From Paenibacillus taiwanensis DSM 18679 (lineage in GTDB: Bacteria > Bacillota > Bacilli > Paenibacillales > Paenibacillaceae), in contig NZ_KE384307.1 in NCBI RefSeq assembly GCF_000425125.1, positions 346,508 through 410,507 of the forward strand: DNA of 64,000 nt. Reading direction: 5' to 3'. A model generated the notes under the pieces. The model was not told where the DNA came from. It searched no databases and saw nothing but the letters and a program-made list of their open reading frames with translations. This document shows positions 55,430 to 64,000 of this stretch, one piece after another. Positions within the stretch are counted from its first letter, which is position 1; each line of letters starts with the position of its first letter. Position numbers and translations under genes: made by a program.

Positions 55430-56098
55430 ATGAACCATGATAAATCAAGAGATTTGGCTGCATGGGTAGAGAGTAAGCTATTACCTGATCTAATTATATA
55501 TAGTGAATCCCCAGATGATCCGGTAGTGGTGAAACATGTGCCTGAACCGTGGATACTGTTAGGTACTGGTAATTATGCGGCTGTGTTTGCTAATAGTCAT
55601 GACAGTGAATGGGTCGTTAAAGTATATGCAGAAGGACGGCCTGGCTTAACTGGGGAGGCCGAGGTATATCGTATGCTAGGTATTCATCCGGCCTTTTCCG
55701 AATGTTTAGGTGTGGGGCATAACTACTTAATATTACGACGGCTGCGAGGAATTACATTGTATGATTGCTTGCTGCAAGGTATCCCTATACCCCCTTCTGT
55801 CATTTCAGATGTGGATGAGGCGCTTATTTATGCAAGAGCTAAAGGGCTGAACCCAAGAGATATTCATGGTAAAAATATATTAAACGATAACGGTCGCGGC
55901 TCAGTCGTAGACGTTTCTGACTTTTTGCTGGAAGGCCCTGACCGATTATGGCGTGACATGAAACGTGTGTATCAATGGGTGTATAGACCCCTGCTGCTAA
56001 GGTGGACATTTCGATTACCTGCCTTTGTGCTGGAGGGGCTTCGCAAAGGCTATCAACGTATTCGTAAACAACGAAAAAACAAGTCCATAGATCTGTAG
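55430..56098 (+). CDS. RIO/Kdo-kinase-like serine/threonine protein kinase
   Basis: A 222-residue minimal kinase fold. The glycine-rich loop is LLGTGNYAAVFANS (~43-56), the likely ATP lysine is in WVVKVYAEG (~65) and the catalytic loop is NPRDIHGKNIL (~141-151). The DFG-equivalent appears as SVVDVSDFLL (~157-166), with Asp retained. The C-terminal region is basic (RKQRKNKS) and hydrophobic. Its target is unknown. The ribosome binding site is weak. It is monocistronic. Confidence 0.82.
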   Translation: MNHDKSRDLAAWVESKLLPDLIIYSESPDDPVVVKHVPEPWILLGTGNYAAVFANSHDSEWVVKVYAEGRPGLTGEAEVYRMLGIHPAFSECLGVGHNYLILRRLRGITLYDCLLQGIPIPPSVISDVDEALIYARAKGLNPRDIHGKNILNDNGRGSVVDVSDFLLEGPDRLWRDMKRVYQWVYRPLLLRWTFRLPAFVLEGLRKGYQRIRKQRKNKSIDL

Positions 56099-56205
56099 TT
56101 TATAGATGCGTGCTGCCACTTACAATGATAAGGCCGCCTATTTCTAAGACCGGTACGAATTTATTTTAACCGGTAAATAAACTGAAAGACAGCATAAAGG
56201 AGCTG

Positions 56206-56253
56206 GGGTGTTTTTGTTATGTCAGATGTTTTGGTCTGCATCACAACACCTCG
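56206..56253. repeat. Imperfect long hairpin in the 56.1-56.66 kb intergenic region
   Basis: GGTGTT...AACACC with inner ATGTCAGA/TCTGCAT forms an imperfect stem of about 17 bp with a short loop. No T run follows on either strand. The rest of the 565-base gap contains no credible gene; a 62-codon frame at 56325 lacks support. Confidence 0.35.
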
Positions 56254-56663
56254 GCTTATTTGACTTGTACCTGCAATTTTAGCACATCCTCGCCTAAATC
56301 ATCTCAAAAAAGGGCATACAATAGATGTCCGCATCTGCTTCGTTTTTAGCGATGTGTTTAACAGCTGAGCTGCGCTTCGTCAGTGAACCTCTTTGTAGTT
56401 TAATGATCATTACGAATACAATTGAATTGATAAGGGAACTAGACGTCTGGAGCGATATCGGAGTTCAAAGATGTATCGTTCTCATTGAAAGTGTAAGGGA
56501 CATCATGATGTGATGTTGTAGGATCATTTTTTATTACGTTGAAGTAGCATAGTATACGAACAAATGGTACAATAATGCAAAATGCAGTAGACAAGCTGAG
56601 TGTGAGTGATATACATCATATGCATTTTTTTCAGCTTGTACATAGAGAGGGAGGAAATCAGCA

Positions 56664-58682
56664 ATGACAGCAACGCCATTAAACATCGATCAACTTTCCA
56701 TCGCTTCTATCCGTACTTTGGCGATCGATGCAATTGAGAAAGCGAAATCCGGACATCCAGGTATGCCAATGGGTGCCGCACCAATGGGGTACCACCTGTT
56801 TGCCAAAGCGATGACACATAACCCGACTAATCCGACATGGATTAACCGGGATCGTTTTGTATTATCTGCAGGTCACGGCTCCATGTTGTTATACAGCTTG
56901 CTGCATCTGAGCGGTTACGATCTTCCTTTAGATGAAATTAAAAATTTCCGCCAATGGGGAAGCAAGACGCCAGGCCATCCAGAGTTTGGACATACGGCAG
57001 GTGTTGATGCGACAACGGGTCCGCTTGGTCAAGGGATTGCGATGGCGGTAGGGATGGCAATGGCAGAAGCACAACTAGGCGCGACGTACAATCGCGACCA
57101 CTTTAACGTGGTGGATCACTTCACATATGCAATCTGCGGTGATGGTGACCTTATGGAAGGTGTTGCTAGTGAAGCAGCTTCGCTTGCAGGCCATTTGAAA
57201 TTAGGTAAATTAGTCGTATTGTACGACTCCAATGATATAACACTAGATGGCGAAGCAAACCTCTCATTTAGTGAAAATGTACGTCAGCGGTTTGAGGCAT
57301 ACGGTTGGCAGACGCTGCTCGTTGAGGATGGCAATGATTCTGCTGCAATCGAAGCGGCTGTGAACACAGCCAAGCAGGATACAAGCAAACCTACGCTGAT
57401 TGAAGTGAAGACGGTTATCGGCTATGGCAGTCCGAATAAGCAAGGTAAAGGTGGGCACGGCGGCACACATGGTTCGCCACTTGGTGCGGATGAAGCTAAG
57501 TTAACCAAAGAGTTCTACCAGTGGGGACATGAGGATTTCTTTGTTCCAGAAGAAGTGTACACTCACTTTGAAACAGTAGTGAAGCAAAAGGGAATCCAGG
57601 CTAATGAGACTTGGGACAAGCAGTTTGAGCAATACGCTCAAGCTTATCCAGAGCTTGCTGCCCAGTTTAATACAGCGATTAGCGGCAAACTGCCTGACAA
57701 TTGGGATGCTGCATTGCCGGTGTATGCTTCCACAGACAAAGCACTATCAACACGGGTTGCGTCTGGCAACGCGCTGAATGGTCTGGCGAAGAACATTCCG
57801 TTTTTGACGGGGGGTTCAGCGGATTTGGAAAGCTCGACGATGACACACTTAAACGATCTTCCATCCTTCCGTCCTGGCCAATACGAAGGACGTAACTTGT
57901 ACTTTGGTGTGCGTGAATTTGCAATGGCTGCGGCGATGAACGGCATGGCTTTACATGGCGGTGTGAAAGTATTTGGAGGTACGTTCTTTGTATTTACGGA
58001 TTACTTGCGTCCAGCCGTACGTTTGTCTGCTTTAATGGGATTACCAGTTACTTACGTCTTGACCCATGATAGTATTGCAGTTGGTGAAGACGGACCGACA
58101 CACGAGCCGATCGAGCAGCTTGCTTCGGTACGAATTATTCCGGGCTTAACGGTTATTCGTCCTGCTGATGGAAATGAAACGTCTGCTGCGTGGGCATATG
58201 CAATGGAGAATACAAACAGTCCGGTCGTGCTTGTGCTGACCCGTCAAAACTTGCCGATTCTCGAAGCAACCCCAGAAGGTGCGCGTGCTGGTATTACCCG
58301 CGGGGCGTATGTTGTGGCTGACGCGGCTAACGGTAAGCCGCAAGCACAAATTATTGCAACAGGCTCCGAAGTACAACTGGCCGTACGCGCACAGCAGGCT
58401 CTTGCTGAGGAAGGTATACAAGTACGTGTTATTAGTATGCCGAGCTGGAATCTGTTCGAGCAGCAATCACAGGCGTATAAGGATTCCGTTCTGTTGCCAG
58501 ATGTGAAAGCGCGCCTTGCTGTTGAGATGGCGTCTCCATTTGGATGGGAGCGTTATGTCGGTGATCAGGGTGATATTTTGGCTATCTCGACATTTGGTGC
58601 TTCGGCCCCGGGTGATCGTGTTATGAGTGAATATGGGTTCACGGTTGAAAATGTAGTCGCACGTGTTAAGGCGCTTTTGTAA
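56664..58682 (+). CDS. tkt: Transketolase
   Basis: Thiamine-diphosphate enzyme of the non-oxidative pentose phosphate pathway, 672 residues, the usual length. The TPP/Mg motif [20 protein letters not shown] begins at ~residue 158 and ends at NDI (~189); [12 protein letters not shown] (~31-42) and [16 protein letters not shown] (~117-132) are present. The pyrimidine domain has [17 protein letters not shown] (~415-431) and [20 protein letters not shown] (~470-489). GGGAGG is 9 bases before the ATG. The Pgi gene 2.3 kb downstream shares central carbon metabolism. Confidence 0.97.
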   Translation: MTATPLNIDQLSIASIRTLAIDAIEKAKSGHPGMPMGAAPMGYHLFAKAMTHNPTNPTWINRDRFVLSAGHGSMLLYSLLHLSGYDLPLDEIKNFRQWGSKTPGHPEFGHTAGVDATTGPLGQGIAMAVGMAMAEAQLGATYNRDHFNVVDHFTYAICGDGDLMEGVASEAASLAGHLKLGKLVVLYDSNDITLDGEANLSFSENVRQRFEAYGWQTLLVEDGNDSAAIEAAVNTAKQDTSKPTLIEVKTVIGYGSPNKQGKGGHGGTHGSPLGADEAKLTKEFYQWGHEDFFVPEEVYTHFETVVKQKGIQANETWDKQFEQYAQAYPELAAQFNTAISGKLPDNWDAALPVYASTDKALSTRVASGNALNGLAKNIPFLTGGSADLESSTMTHLNDLPSFRPGQYEGRNLYFGVREFAMAAAMNGMALHGGVKVFGGTFFVFTDYLRPAVRLSALMGLPVTYVLTHDSIAVGEDGPTHEPIEQLASVRIIPGLTVIRPADGNETSAAWAYAMENTNSPVVLVLTRQNLPILEATPEGARAGITRGAYVVADAANGKPQAQIIATGSEVQLAVRAQQALAEEGIQVRVISMPSWNLFEQQSQAYKDSVLLPDVKARLAVEMASPFGWERYVGDQGDILAISTFGASAPGDRVMSEYGFTVENVVARVKALL

Positions 58683-58726
58683 TTTTAACAAAATCTCAAA
58701 TTGGATAACGGGGAGTAGGAGAAACG

Positions 58727-59068
58727 ATGTCACAAGCCCAAAATTTTGCAATCGCTCAATTTGAGCAGGTTACGGTCCTAAAGGCGGCAAACATTTATTT
58801 TGAGGGTAAAGTTACTAGTCGTACAGTGATATTCCCAGACGGCACCAAAAAGACATTAGGTATTATGATGCCAGGTGAGTACGAATTTGGTACGGACAAT
58901 GCAGAAATTATGGACATTACAGCGGGCAAACTGGATGTGCTGCTGTCAGGGCACACCGAATGGCTTCACATTGACGGCCAAGGTGAATTTACAGTACCGG
59001 CTCGTTCGAGCTTCAAGTTAGTTGTGCATGCCGTAACGGATTATTGCTGTTCCTACATCCCAGAATAA
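58727..59068 (+). CDS. ppnP: Pyrimidine/purine nucleoside phosphorylase (PpnP, DUF1255)
   Basis: Small cupin-fold nucleoside phosphorylase, 113 residues, slightly longer than E. coli PpnP (YaiE, about 94). Characteristic parts are NIYFEGKVTSRTVIFPDGTKK (split: ~22-42), LGIMMPGEYEFGT (~44-56) and the C-terminal FKLVVHAVTDYCCSYI (~96-111). It splits nucleosides with phosphate, giving pentose-1-phosphate, which fits its place 44 bases after tkt. GGGAGTAGGAG precedes the ATG. Confidence 0.9.
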   Translation: MSQAQNFAIAQFEQVTVLKAANIYFEGKVTSRTVIFPDGTKKTLGIMMPGEYEFGTDNAEIMDITAGKLDVLLSGHTEWLHIDGQGEFTVPARSSFKLVVHAVTDYCCSYIPE

Positions 59069-59090
59069 ACCTCTTCACATGAAATTTGAA

Positions 59091-59128
59091 AGTCCCCGCC
59101 TGGCTGATAGACAGGACGGGGGCTTTTT
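59091..59128 (+). terminator. Terminator of tkt-ppnP
   Basis: AGTCCCCGCCTG and CAGGACGGGGGCT pair with one internal mismatch, then TTTTT. Confidence 0.88.
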
Positions 59129-59173
59129 GCATGAAGCATAATTAATTGTGCATACCCTAATATAGGAGAGGTG

Positions 59174-59734
59174 ATGACAGGCATGCTTCAGCAGGTGGCG
59201 ATGACAACGAGTCGCCTCACGATAAGACCGTTTAGAAGGGAAGATTATACAGACTGGCTTGAGCAACATAACAATCGATTGCCATCGCAGCACAAGTACG
59301 ACGAGGGAAAACTAGATATGAATGCCTGTACGCAAGAGTGGTTCGATTCGTGGATTAAGAGACATGAGCAACTGGCGGCAGAAGATAACGAATATTTGTT
59401 TGGTGTGTTTCGGCAAAAAGATCAGGCGCATCTTGGTGATATCGATATTTCGACGTTGTTAAGAGGCGATTTTCAATGGGGGCGTATCGGGTATATGCTG
59501 CACAATCAGCACTGGAATCAGGGCTACGGCAAAGAGGCGGTACAGGCAGCTCTCCAGATAGCAATGGGCCCCTTACAATTTCGGCGAATAGAAGCACATA
59601 TTAATACCGACAATGTTGTCTCTATTAAATTAGCGGAACATGTAGGTATGAAATTTGAATGTATTCGTGAATCGTTTATTTACGAACATGGCAAGTGGAC
59701 GGATCAAATGATCTATTTCATACATTCCAGTTAG
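59174..59734 (+). CDS. GNAT-family N-acetyltransferase (RimJ/RimL-like)
   Basis: Acetyl-CoA-dependent acyltransferase of the Acetyltransf_3 type, about 186 residues. LTIRPFRREDYTDWLEQHN (~16-34) opens the fold; GRIGYMLHNQHWNQGYGKEA (~105-124) is the acetyl-CoA loop with Q/GxxG pattern, and RRIEAHINTDNVVSIKLAEH (~136-155) is the family motif. GTG 59171, ATG 59174 and ATG 59183 are possible starts near AGGAGAGG. The substrate is unknown. Confidence 0.9.
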   Translation: MTGMLQQVAMTTSRLTIRPFRREDYTDWLEQHNNRLPSQHKYDEGKLDMNACTQEWFDSWIKRHEQLAAEDNEYLFGVFRQKDQAHLGDIDISTLLRGDFQWGRIGYMLHNQHWNQGYGKEAVQAALQIAMGPLQFRRIEAHINTDNVVSIKLAEHVGMKFECIRESFIYEHGKWTDQMIYFIHSS

Positions 59735-59846
59735 CAAGGAGCTGTCCCATATCCCAATTCTAAAGTGTTCGTCTCGGGTATATGACACAACTCCCGCATA
59801 GTGAAATATTTACCATTTATCGAATGCCCGATTAACTGTCCCTCGG

Positions 59847-60755
59847 TTAGTTACTAGTTTGGGTATTAGCTTGGCTAATAGATTGGCCAATCCATTGCTC
59901 GTATACTTTTACTACCGCACATAAATCTTCTTCGCCGTAACCAGAAGTTTGTCCCATTTGGAAAATGCTCTTGGCTAGCTCAAGCAGCGGTGTAGGGGAT
60001 TGCATCGTATCTGTAAGTACAGAGGCAAGTTTTAAGTCTTTCAGCATGAGCTGCAATGAAAATTGGTTGTCGAAGTTGCTGGTGATTATTTTCTCGCCTT
60101 TTAAATCTGCTGCTTTACTGCCCGCGCTGCCATTACGGACAACCTCTAGGAATGCCGTTGGATTAACGCCTGCTTTTGAAACAATCGAGAAGCCTTCTGC
60201 TAAAGCAACGTTATTAATACCAACGATCGTATTATGCGCCAACTTCGTAATGGCACCGCTTCCTGTAGGCCCCATGTGCACCATACGGCTGCCCATCGCC
60301 TCAAAAACAGGCATGGCGCTTGCGAGTGTATCAGCCGCGCCGCCAATCATAAACAACAGCGTACCAGCTTCAGCCGCAGGCTTGCTTCCAGTGACCGGCG
60401 CATCAAGAAACTTGGCGCCGCGCGCTTCGCAATCCATTGCAAGGCGCTTGACAAGCGAAGGCGAGATCGTGCTGCTGTCGATCACGATGGCGCCCGCCTG
60501 AACGCCGGCCAAAATGCCTTCCTCGCCGTCATAAATATTCATAATCGATGTGTCATCACTGACCATCGTAAGGACTACTTGTGCTTGCGAGACAGCTTCA
60601 CGCGGTGTAGCCGCAACGGTAGCGCCTTGCTGCTGCAAAGGAACTGCCTTTTCCGCTGTCCGGTTGTATACAGTCACATCAAATCCTTTGCTAAGCAAAT
60701 TAAGCGCCATCGGAGCGCCCATTGTGCCTAGGCCAAGGACAGCAACTTTCTTCAT
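59847..60755 (-). CDS. NAD(P)-dependent beta-hydroxyacid dehydrogenase family protein
   Basis: A 302-residue enzyme of the 3-hydroxyisobutyrate/tartronate semialdehyde dehydrogenase family. The Rossmann motif is VAVLGLGTMGAPMALNLL (~4-21); the substrate motif FLDAPVTGSKPAAEAGTL (~116-133) and the catalytic lysine in GAITKLAHNTIVGINN (~165-180) are present. The exact substrate is not clear. GAGGTG lies 8 bases before the ATG. It is monocistronic between two plus-strand genes. Confidence 0.93.
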   Translation of the reverse strand: MKKVAVLGLGTMGAPMALNLLSKGFDVTVYNRTAEKAVPLQQQGATVAATPREAVSQAQVVLTMVSDDTSIMNIYDGEEGILAGVQAGAIVIDSSTISPSLVKRLAMDCEARGAKFLDAPVTGSKPAAEAGTLLFMIGGAADTLASAMPVFEAMGSRMVHMGPTGSGAITKLAHNTIVGINNVALAEGFSIVSKAGVNPTAFLEVVRNGSAGSKAADLKGEKIITSNFDNQFSLQLMLKDLKLASVLTDTMQSPTPLLELAKSIFQMGQTSGYGEEDLCAVVKVYEQWIGQSISQANTQTSN

Positions 60756-61020
60756 ATCGGTTCACCTCTACGTATGATATTGTGCATTTCAGAGCATACA
60801 AATCATGTCCCTTCATATTGTAGCATATTCCAACGGCTTAGCGGGGTGATAGCGTATTCATATAGGTAGAGGGACGAGGCAATAAATATGTTTTATCATG
60901 TAAACCTTTACAATGGAAGGTGTTCCCTTGTGTTTCCTGTCGAAATCCAGTATCCTAAAATTATATCGATTTTCGCGGGTTAAAGTGGCAAAGTCAACCA
61001 ATTATATAGGAGGGTGAACA

Positions 61021-62376
61021 ATGTCTAAGAAAGTACATTTTGACTACAGTAAAGCATTGTCATTCGTCGGGCAACATGAAGTCGACTATTTTGCGGAGCC
61101 TATTCGTCTCGCTCATGAGCAGTTACATAACAAGACGGGTACAGGTTCTGATTACTTAGGCTGGATCGACCTGCCTTTTAATTACGATAAAGAAGAATTT
61201 GCTCGTATTAAACAAGCGGCTAAGCGGATTCAGGACAATTCCGAAGTGCTGATTGTTATCGGCATCGGCGGTTCCTACCTTGGTGCCCGCGCTGCTATTG
61301 AGATGCTTGGTCATTCGTTCTATAACATGCTGCCGAAGGACAAGCGTAATACACCTGAAATTTACTTTGCTGGTAATAACATCAGCTCCACATATGTAAC
61401 ACACTTGCTTCAATTGATTGAAGGCAAAGATTTCTCCATCAACGTGATCTCCAAGTCGGGAACGACTACAGAGCCCGCTATTGCGTTCCGTATTTTCAAG
61501 GATGCATTGGAGAAGAAATACGGTAAGGAAGAGGCGAAGACTCGTATCTTTGCGACTACTGACCGTGAGAAGGGTGCTCTTAAGAAGCTGTCTACAGAAG
61601 AAGGATACGAGACGTTTATTATTCCTGACGACGTAGGCGGACGTTATTCCGTATTAACACCGGTAGGTTTGCTGCCGATTGCGGTTGCAGGAATTGATAT
61701 CGATGACATGATGAAAGGGGCTCAAGAAGCCGCTACGGAGTATAACAATCCGAATGTGGCCGAGAACTTGAGCTACCAGTACGCTGCTGTTCGTAACGCA
61801 CTCTATCGTAAAGGCAAAGCTATCGAGATATTGGTGAATTACGAGCCTTCGTTGCACTTTGTATCCGAGTGGTGGAAGCAGCTGTATGGAGAAAGTGAAG
61901 GCAAGGATTACAAAGGTATTTATCCTGCCGCAGTAGACTTTTCGACAGATTTACATTCCATGGGTCAATTTATCCAAGAAGGCGCACGCAACTTGTTCGA
62001 GACGATAATTCAAGTGGATCAAGTGAAAGAACACATTACGATTAATGAAGATCCAGCAGACTTGGATGGCTTGAACTTCCTGGCAGGGAAGACGATGGAC
62101 TTTGTGAACAAGAAGGCCTTTCAAGGAACGATGCTCGCCCATACAGACGGGCAGGTGCCGAACTTGATCGTGACGATCCCGGACATGACACCTTATTCCT
62201 TTGGTTACCTGGTAACCTTCTTCGAGAAAGCTTGTGGTATCAGTGGATACTTGCTTGGCGTTAATCCGTTTGATCAGCCAGGTGTAGAAGCCTATAAGAA
62301 GAATATGTTTGCATTGCTTGGCAAACCGGGCTATGAAGCAGAGAAAGCTGAGCTAGAATCACGATTAGCTGAATAA
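61021..62376 (+). CDS. pgi: Glucose-6-phosphate isomerase
   Basis: Interconverts glucose-6-phosphate and fructose-6-phosphate. The 451 residues match the shorter Firmicute form. [16 protein letters not shown] (~81-96), [15 protein letters not shown] (~145-159), [16 protein letters not shown] (~206-221), catalytic Glu in [12 protein letters not shown] (~319-330) and Lys in [12 protein letters not shown] (~420-431) are present. AGGAGGGTG lies 5 bases before the ATG. A terminator is at 62453. Confidence 0.98.
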   Translation: MSKKVHFDYSKALSFVGQHEVDYFAEPIRLAHEQLHNKTGTGSDYLGWIDLPFNYDKEEFARIKQAAKRIQDNSEVLIVIGIGGSYLGARAAIEMLGHSFYNMLPKDKRNTPEIYFAGNNISSTYVTHLLQLIEGKDFSINVISKSGTTTEPAIAFRIFKDALEKKYGKEEAKTRIFATTDREKGALKKLSTEEGYETFIIPDDVGGRYSVLTPVGLLPIAVAGIDIDDMMKGAQEAATEYNNPNVAENLSYQYAAVRNALYRKGKAIEILVNYEPSLHFVSEWWKQLYGESEGKDYKGIYPAAVDFSTDLHSMGQFIQEGARNLFETIIQVDQVKEHITINEDPADLDGLNFLAGKTMDFVNKKAFQGTMLAHTDGQVPNLIVTIPDMTPYSFGYLVTFFEKACGISGYLLGVNPFDQPGVEAYKKNMFALLGKPGYEAEKAELESRLAE

Positions 62377-62452
62377 ACTTATTCTGAACGTAGCCATACG
62401 ACGGTTGAACCGGCATAAGCGCGTACAGCCTAGATATACATTCTGCCGATGG

Positions 62453-62486
62453 AAGCAGTTCACCGAATATGGGGAACTGCTTTCTT
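62453..62486 (+). terminator. Terminator of pgi
   Basis: AAGCAGTTC (62453-62461) and GAACTGCTT (62474-62482), then TCTT. Confidence 0.75.
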
Positions 62487-62505
62487 GGCAATAAGTGGAT
62501 GGTGA

Positions 62506-63144
62506 ATGTTGTTGTTGGAACGCTACAAGACGGTGCGACAATTTGGCAGCAAAGAGATTGTAATCAAAAAGTCGCGCTTTATCGGCTATGCCAAGCCGGT
62601 AAAAACCGAAGCAGAAGCGCTTGAATTTATAGAAGAGATCAAGAAGAAGCATTGGAATGCCACTCATAACTGTTCGGCTTACATGATCGGAGAGCGTGAT
62701 GAGATTCAGAAGGCATCCGATGATGGAGAACCGAGCGGGACGGCCGGCAAGCCTATTTTAGAAGTAATGAAGAATCAGGGCTTAAAGGATGTGGCAATCG
62801 TCGTTACTCGTTACTTTGGCGGCATTATGCTCGGTGCAGGGGGACTTATTCGCGCTTACACGGATGGTGCCGTGGCTGCAATTGAGGGTGCAGAAGCAAT
62901 CGTGAATGTGTTGCATCAGCAAGTGTTTGTCGAAGTCGATTATACATGGTTAGGCAAGCTAGAAAATGAACTTAGAAATAGAGATACACGGATGGGAGAT
63001 ACGACATTTACGGATAAAGTGACTTTGGTATGTTTACCGGTCGCGTCGCAAAGCGAGTCCTTTATGGCGTGGATGACTGACTTGACGCAAGGTCAAGCGG
63101 CTATCAGGAAGGGAGACCTTGTATATTATATTGAGGGACAATAA
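62506..63144 (+). CDS. YigZ/YvyE (IMPACT) family protein
   Basis: A 212-residue protein with the N-terminal UPF0029 domain (~10-120: KKSRFIGYAKPVKTEAEALE, NCSAYMIGERDEIQKASDDG, GEPSGTAGKPIL, VTRYFGGIMLGAGGLIRAY) and a C-terminal DUF1949 domain (~140-205). Homologues include eukaryotic IMPACT; the bacterial role is not settled. ATG 62506 has only GGTGA directly upstream; TTG 62515 is another option. It is 11 bases upstream of the TetR gene. Confidence 0.92.
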   Translation: MLLLERYKTVRQFGSKEIVIKKSRFIGYAKPVKTEAEALEFIEEIKKKHWNATHNCSAYMIGERDEIQKASDDGEPSGTAGKPILEVMKNQGLKDVAIVVTRYFGGIMLGAGGLIRAYTDGAVAAIEGAEAIVNVLHQQVFVEVDYTWLGKLENELRNRDTRMGDTTFTDKVTLVCLPVASQSESFMAWMTDLTQGQAAIRKGDLVYYIEGQ

Positions 63145-63155
63145 GGAGAACCGCC

Positions 63156-63761
63156 ATGCCAAGAAAAGCAGTAGATCAGGAGTTGTCGCGTGAGCGTATA
63201 TTAGAGGTAGCCAGACATCTTTTCGTAACAAAGGGGTATCGAGCTATTTCGATGCGCAGTATAGGTCAGCAGCTTGGGTACAGTCACGGTTCACTCTACT
63301 ATCATTTTAAAGATAAAGCAGAGCTCTTTTATGCGTTAGTTCAAGAAGATTTTAGACGTCTTGGTCGTTTGTTTGAGCGTGTTCTCAATCAAGCGCCAAA
63401 TGATGGCATGTCAAAGCTTGAACAGGTAATGCTTGAGTTTATGAGCTATGGGCTTAATCATCCTCATCATTATGAGATTATGTTTATGACACGGGATGAG
63501 GAATTGCTCGCATATGCTCGTACGGAGCAAAGTCGTTGCTTTGAGATGTTCTCTACAATTGTTCGTCAATCCCTAAGTTCGCATAGGTTGTCGGAGCATG
63601 ACCGACACAACATCCCACGAAGTTTGTTTTTAGCAATGCATGGATTTATTTCTTATTACATTCAAGATCAGGTCACTTTTGAAGATGTTAAGCCAGCCGC
63701 AACTGCACACGTTCGTTTCCTCTGTATGAAAGCGGTCGAAGAAGCAGCACAATCTGCATAA
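63156..63761 (+). CDS. TetR/AcrR-family transcriptional regulator
   Basis: A 201-residue repressor. The N-terminal helix-turn-helix domain (~10-57) has RERILEVARHLFVTKGYRAI and SMRSIGQQLGYSHGSLYYHF; the C-terminal half (~75-200) is the all-helical ligand/dimer domain, similar to TetR_C_33/WHG types. AAGGAG is 7 bases before the ATG. It is co-transcribed with the YigZ gene. It may control the gene that begins at the window end; that is an inference. Confidence 0.93.
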   Translation: MPRKAVDQELSRERILEVARHLFVTKGYRAISMRSIGQQLGYSHGSLYYHFKDKAELFYALVQEDFRRLGRLFERVLNQAPNDGMSKLEQVMLEFMSYGLNHPHHYEIMFMTRDEELLAYARTEQSRCFEMFSTIVRQSLSSHRLSEHDRHNIPRSLFLAMHGFISYYIQDQVTFEDVKPAATAHVRFLCMKAVEEAAQSA

Positions 63762-63996
63762 GGAACTTCTCCCGTGTTCCTTACAAATAGGCAATGGTAG
63801 CGTACACGTTTAGCTATCAGACCACATATGCTGGCATTAGCCCAGTGCAATTAGCGACACTAGAGCTGCACCGAATTGCGGATGATACAGCAGGTCATGT
63901 TGTATGCTCGTACTTTACTATGGTCAAAGTTTAGTGTGATACCGCAATGCTATTGTGAAGCGACTGGGTACAGCGTGAGTGGGGAGGACAGCTAAT

Positions 63997-64000
63997 ATGA
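63997..64000 (+). CDS. Probable start of the next gene, cut by the window end
   Basis: ATG at 63997-63999 has GGGGAGG 9 bases upstream, an ideal ribosome binding site. Only the start codon is visible. The 235 bases between the TetR gene and this site hold a 46-codon frame (63794-63934) without a good ribosome binding site. Confidence 0.4.

Noticed and set aside
56325-56513. A 62-codon plus-strand frame in the gap before tkt
   Set aside because: Only a weak AAGGG lies upstream, it has no recognisable motif, and the gap otherwise looks noncoding. It cannot be fully excluded.
63794-63934. A 46-codon frame after the TetR gene
   Set aside because: No ribosome binding site and no recognised family; kept only as a remark.

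Overview
The window looks like a chromosomal segment of a spore-forming Firmicute of the order Bacillales, most likely Paenibacillus or a close relative. The evidence is the order ydcC-alr-ndoAI-ndoA-tex-cmpA-sprT, the strong AGGAGG-type ribosome binding sites with many TTG and GTG starts, a B. subtilis-type guanine riboswitch, and moderate GC. No complete mobile element, rRNA or CRISPR array was seen. This identification is an inference from gene content; no database was searched.

Layout. 1-10.6 kb: a germination/cell-wall/RNA-decay neighbourhood (YdcC tail, alanine racemase, the NdoAI/NdoA toxin-antitoxin pair, Tex, an HPP membrane protein divergent from a GntR regulator, the 39-residue cortex protein CmpA, SprT, a HemD-like protein). 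10.7-18.2 kb: three tRNA loci (Asn-Ser; Glu-Lys-Leu; a second identical Leu) around mgtE, map and an arginine-catabolic pair rocF-rocD that has a consensus CcpA site upstream. 18.4-25.0 kb: an AT-rich lipoprotein gene, a chemoreceptor, and a one-module NRPS-like enzyme (partial condensation, adenylation, carrier, thioester reductase). 25.2-27.7 kb: a three-gene quinone/electrophile operon (ring-cleaving dioxygenase, MhqD-type hydrolase, flavin reductase) with MhqR-like operators over its promoter. 27.8-30.5 kb, minus strand: guanine riboswitch, xpt, pbuX, then an SMR pump. 30.7-40.2 kb: SGNH hydrolase, CPA-type antiporter, a second chemoreceptor, a BceAB-like ABC pair without a visible two-component system, and a lipoprotein thermonuclease.

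40.3-51.3 kb is a complete Gram-positive Tad/Flp pilus operon: TadZ-like ATPase, TadA ATPase, TadB and TadC platform proteins, one Flp pilin, three TadE/G-like pseudopilin or surface proteins, a prepilin peptidase and an FHA-domain membrane protein. All are on the plus strand, with short gaps or overlaps. A good sigma-A promoter is followed, before the first gene, by a strong intrinsic-terminator hairpin, so the operon looks attenuated.

51.3-64 kb returns to housekeeping: an SDR epimerase, a DUF2621 protein, endonuclease IV with a C-terminal extension, PurU, a RIO-like kinase, transketolase, PpnP, a GNAT acetyltransferase, a beta-hydroxyacid dehydrogenase, glucose-6-phosphate isomerase, a YigZ/IMPACT protein and a TetR regulator. 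A new gene appears to start at the last bases.

The items most worth follow-up are the Tad leader attenuator, the truncated-condensation/A/T/reductase enzyme, the multi-half-site operator of the quinone operon, and the structured-looking intergenic region near 33.0-33.2 kb.
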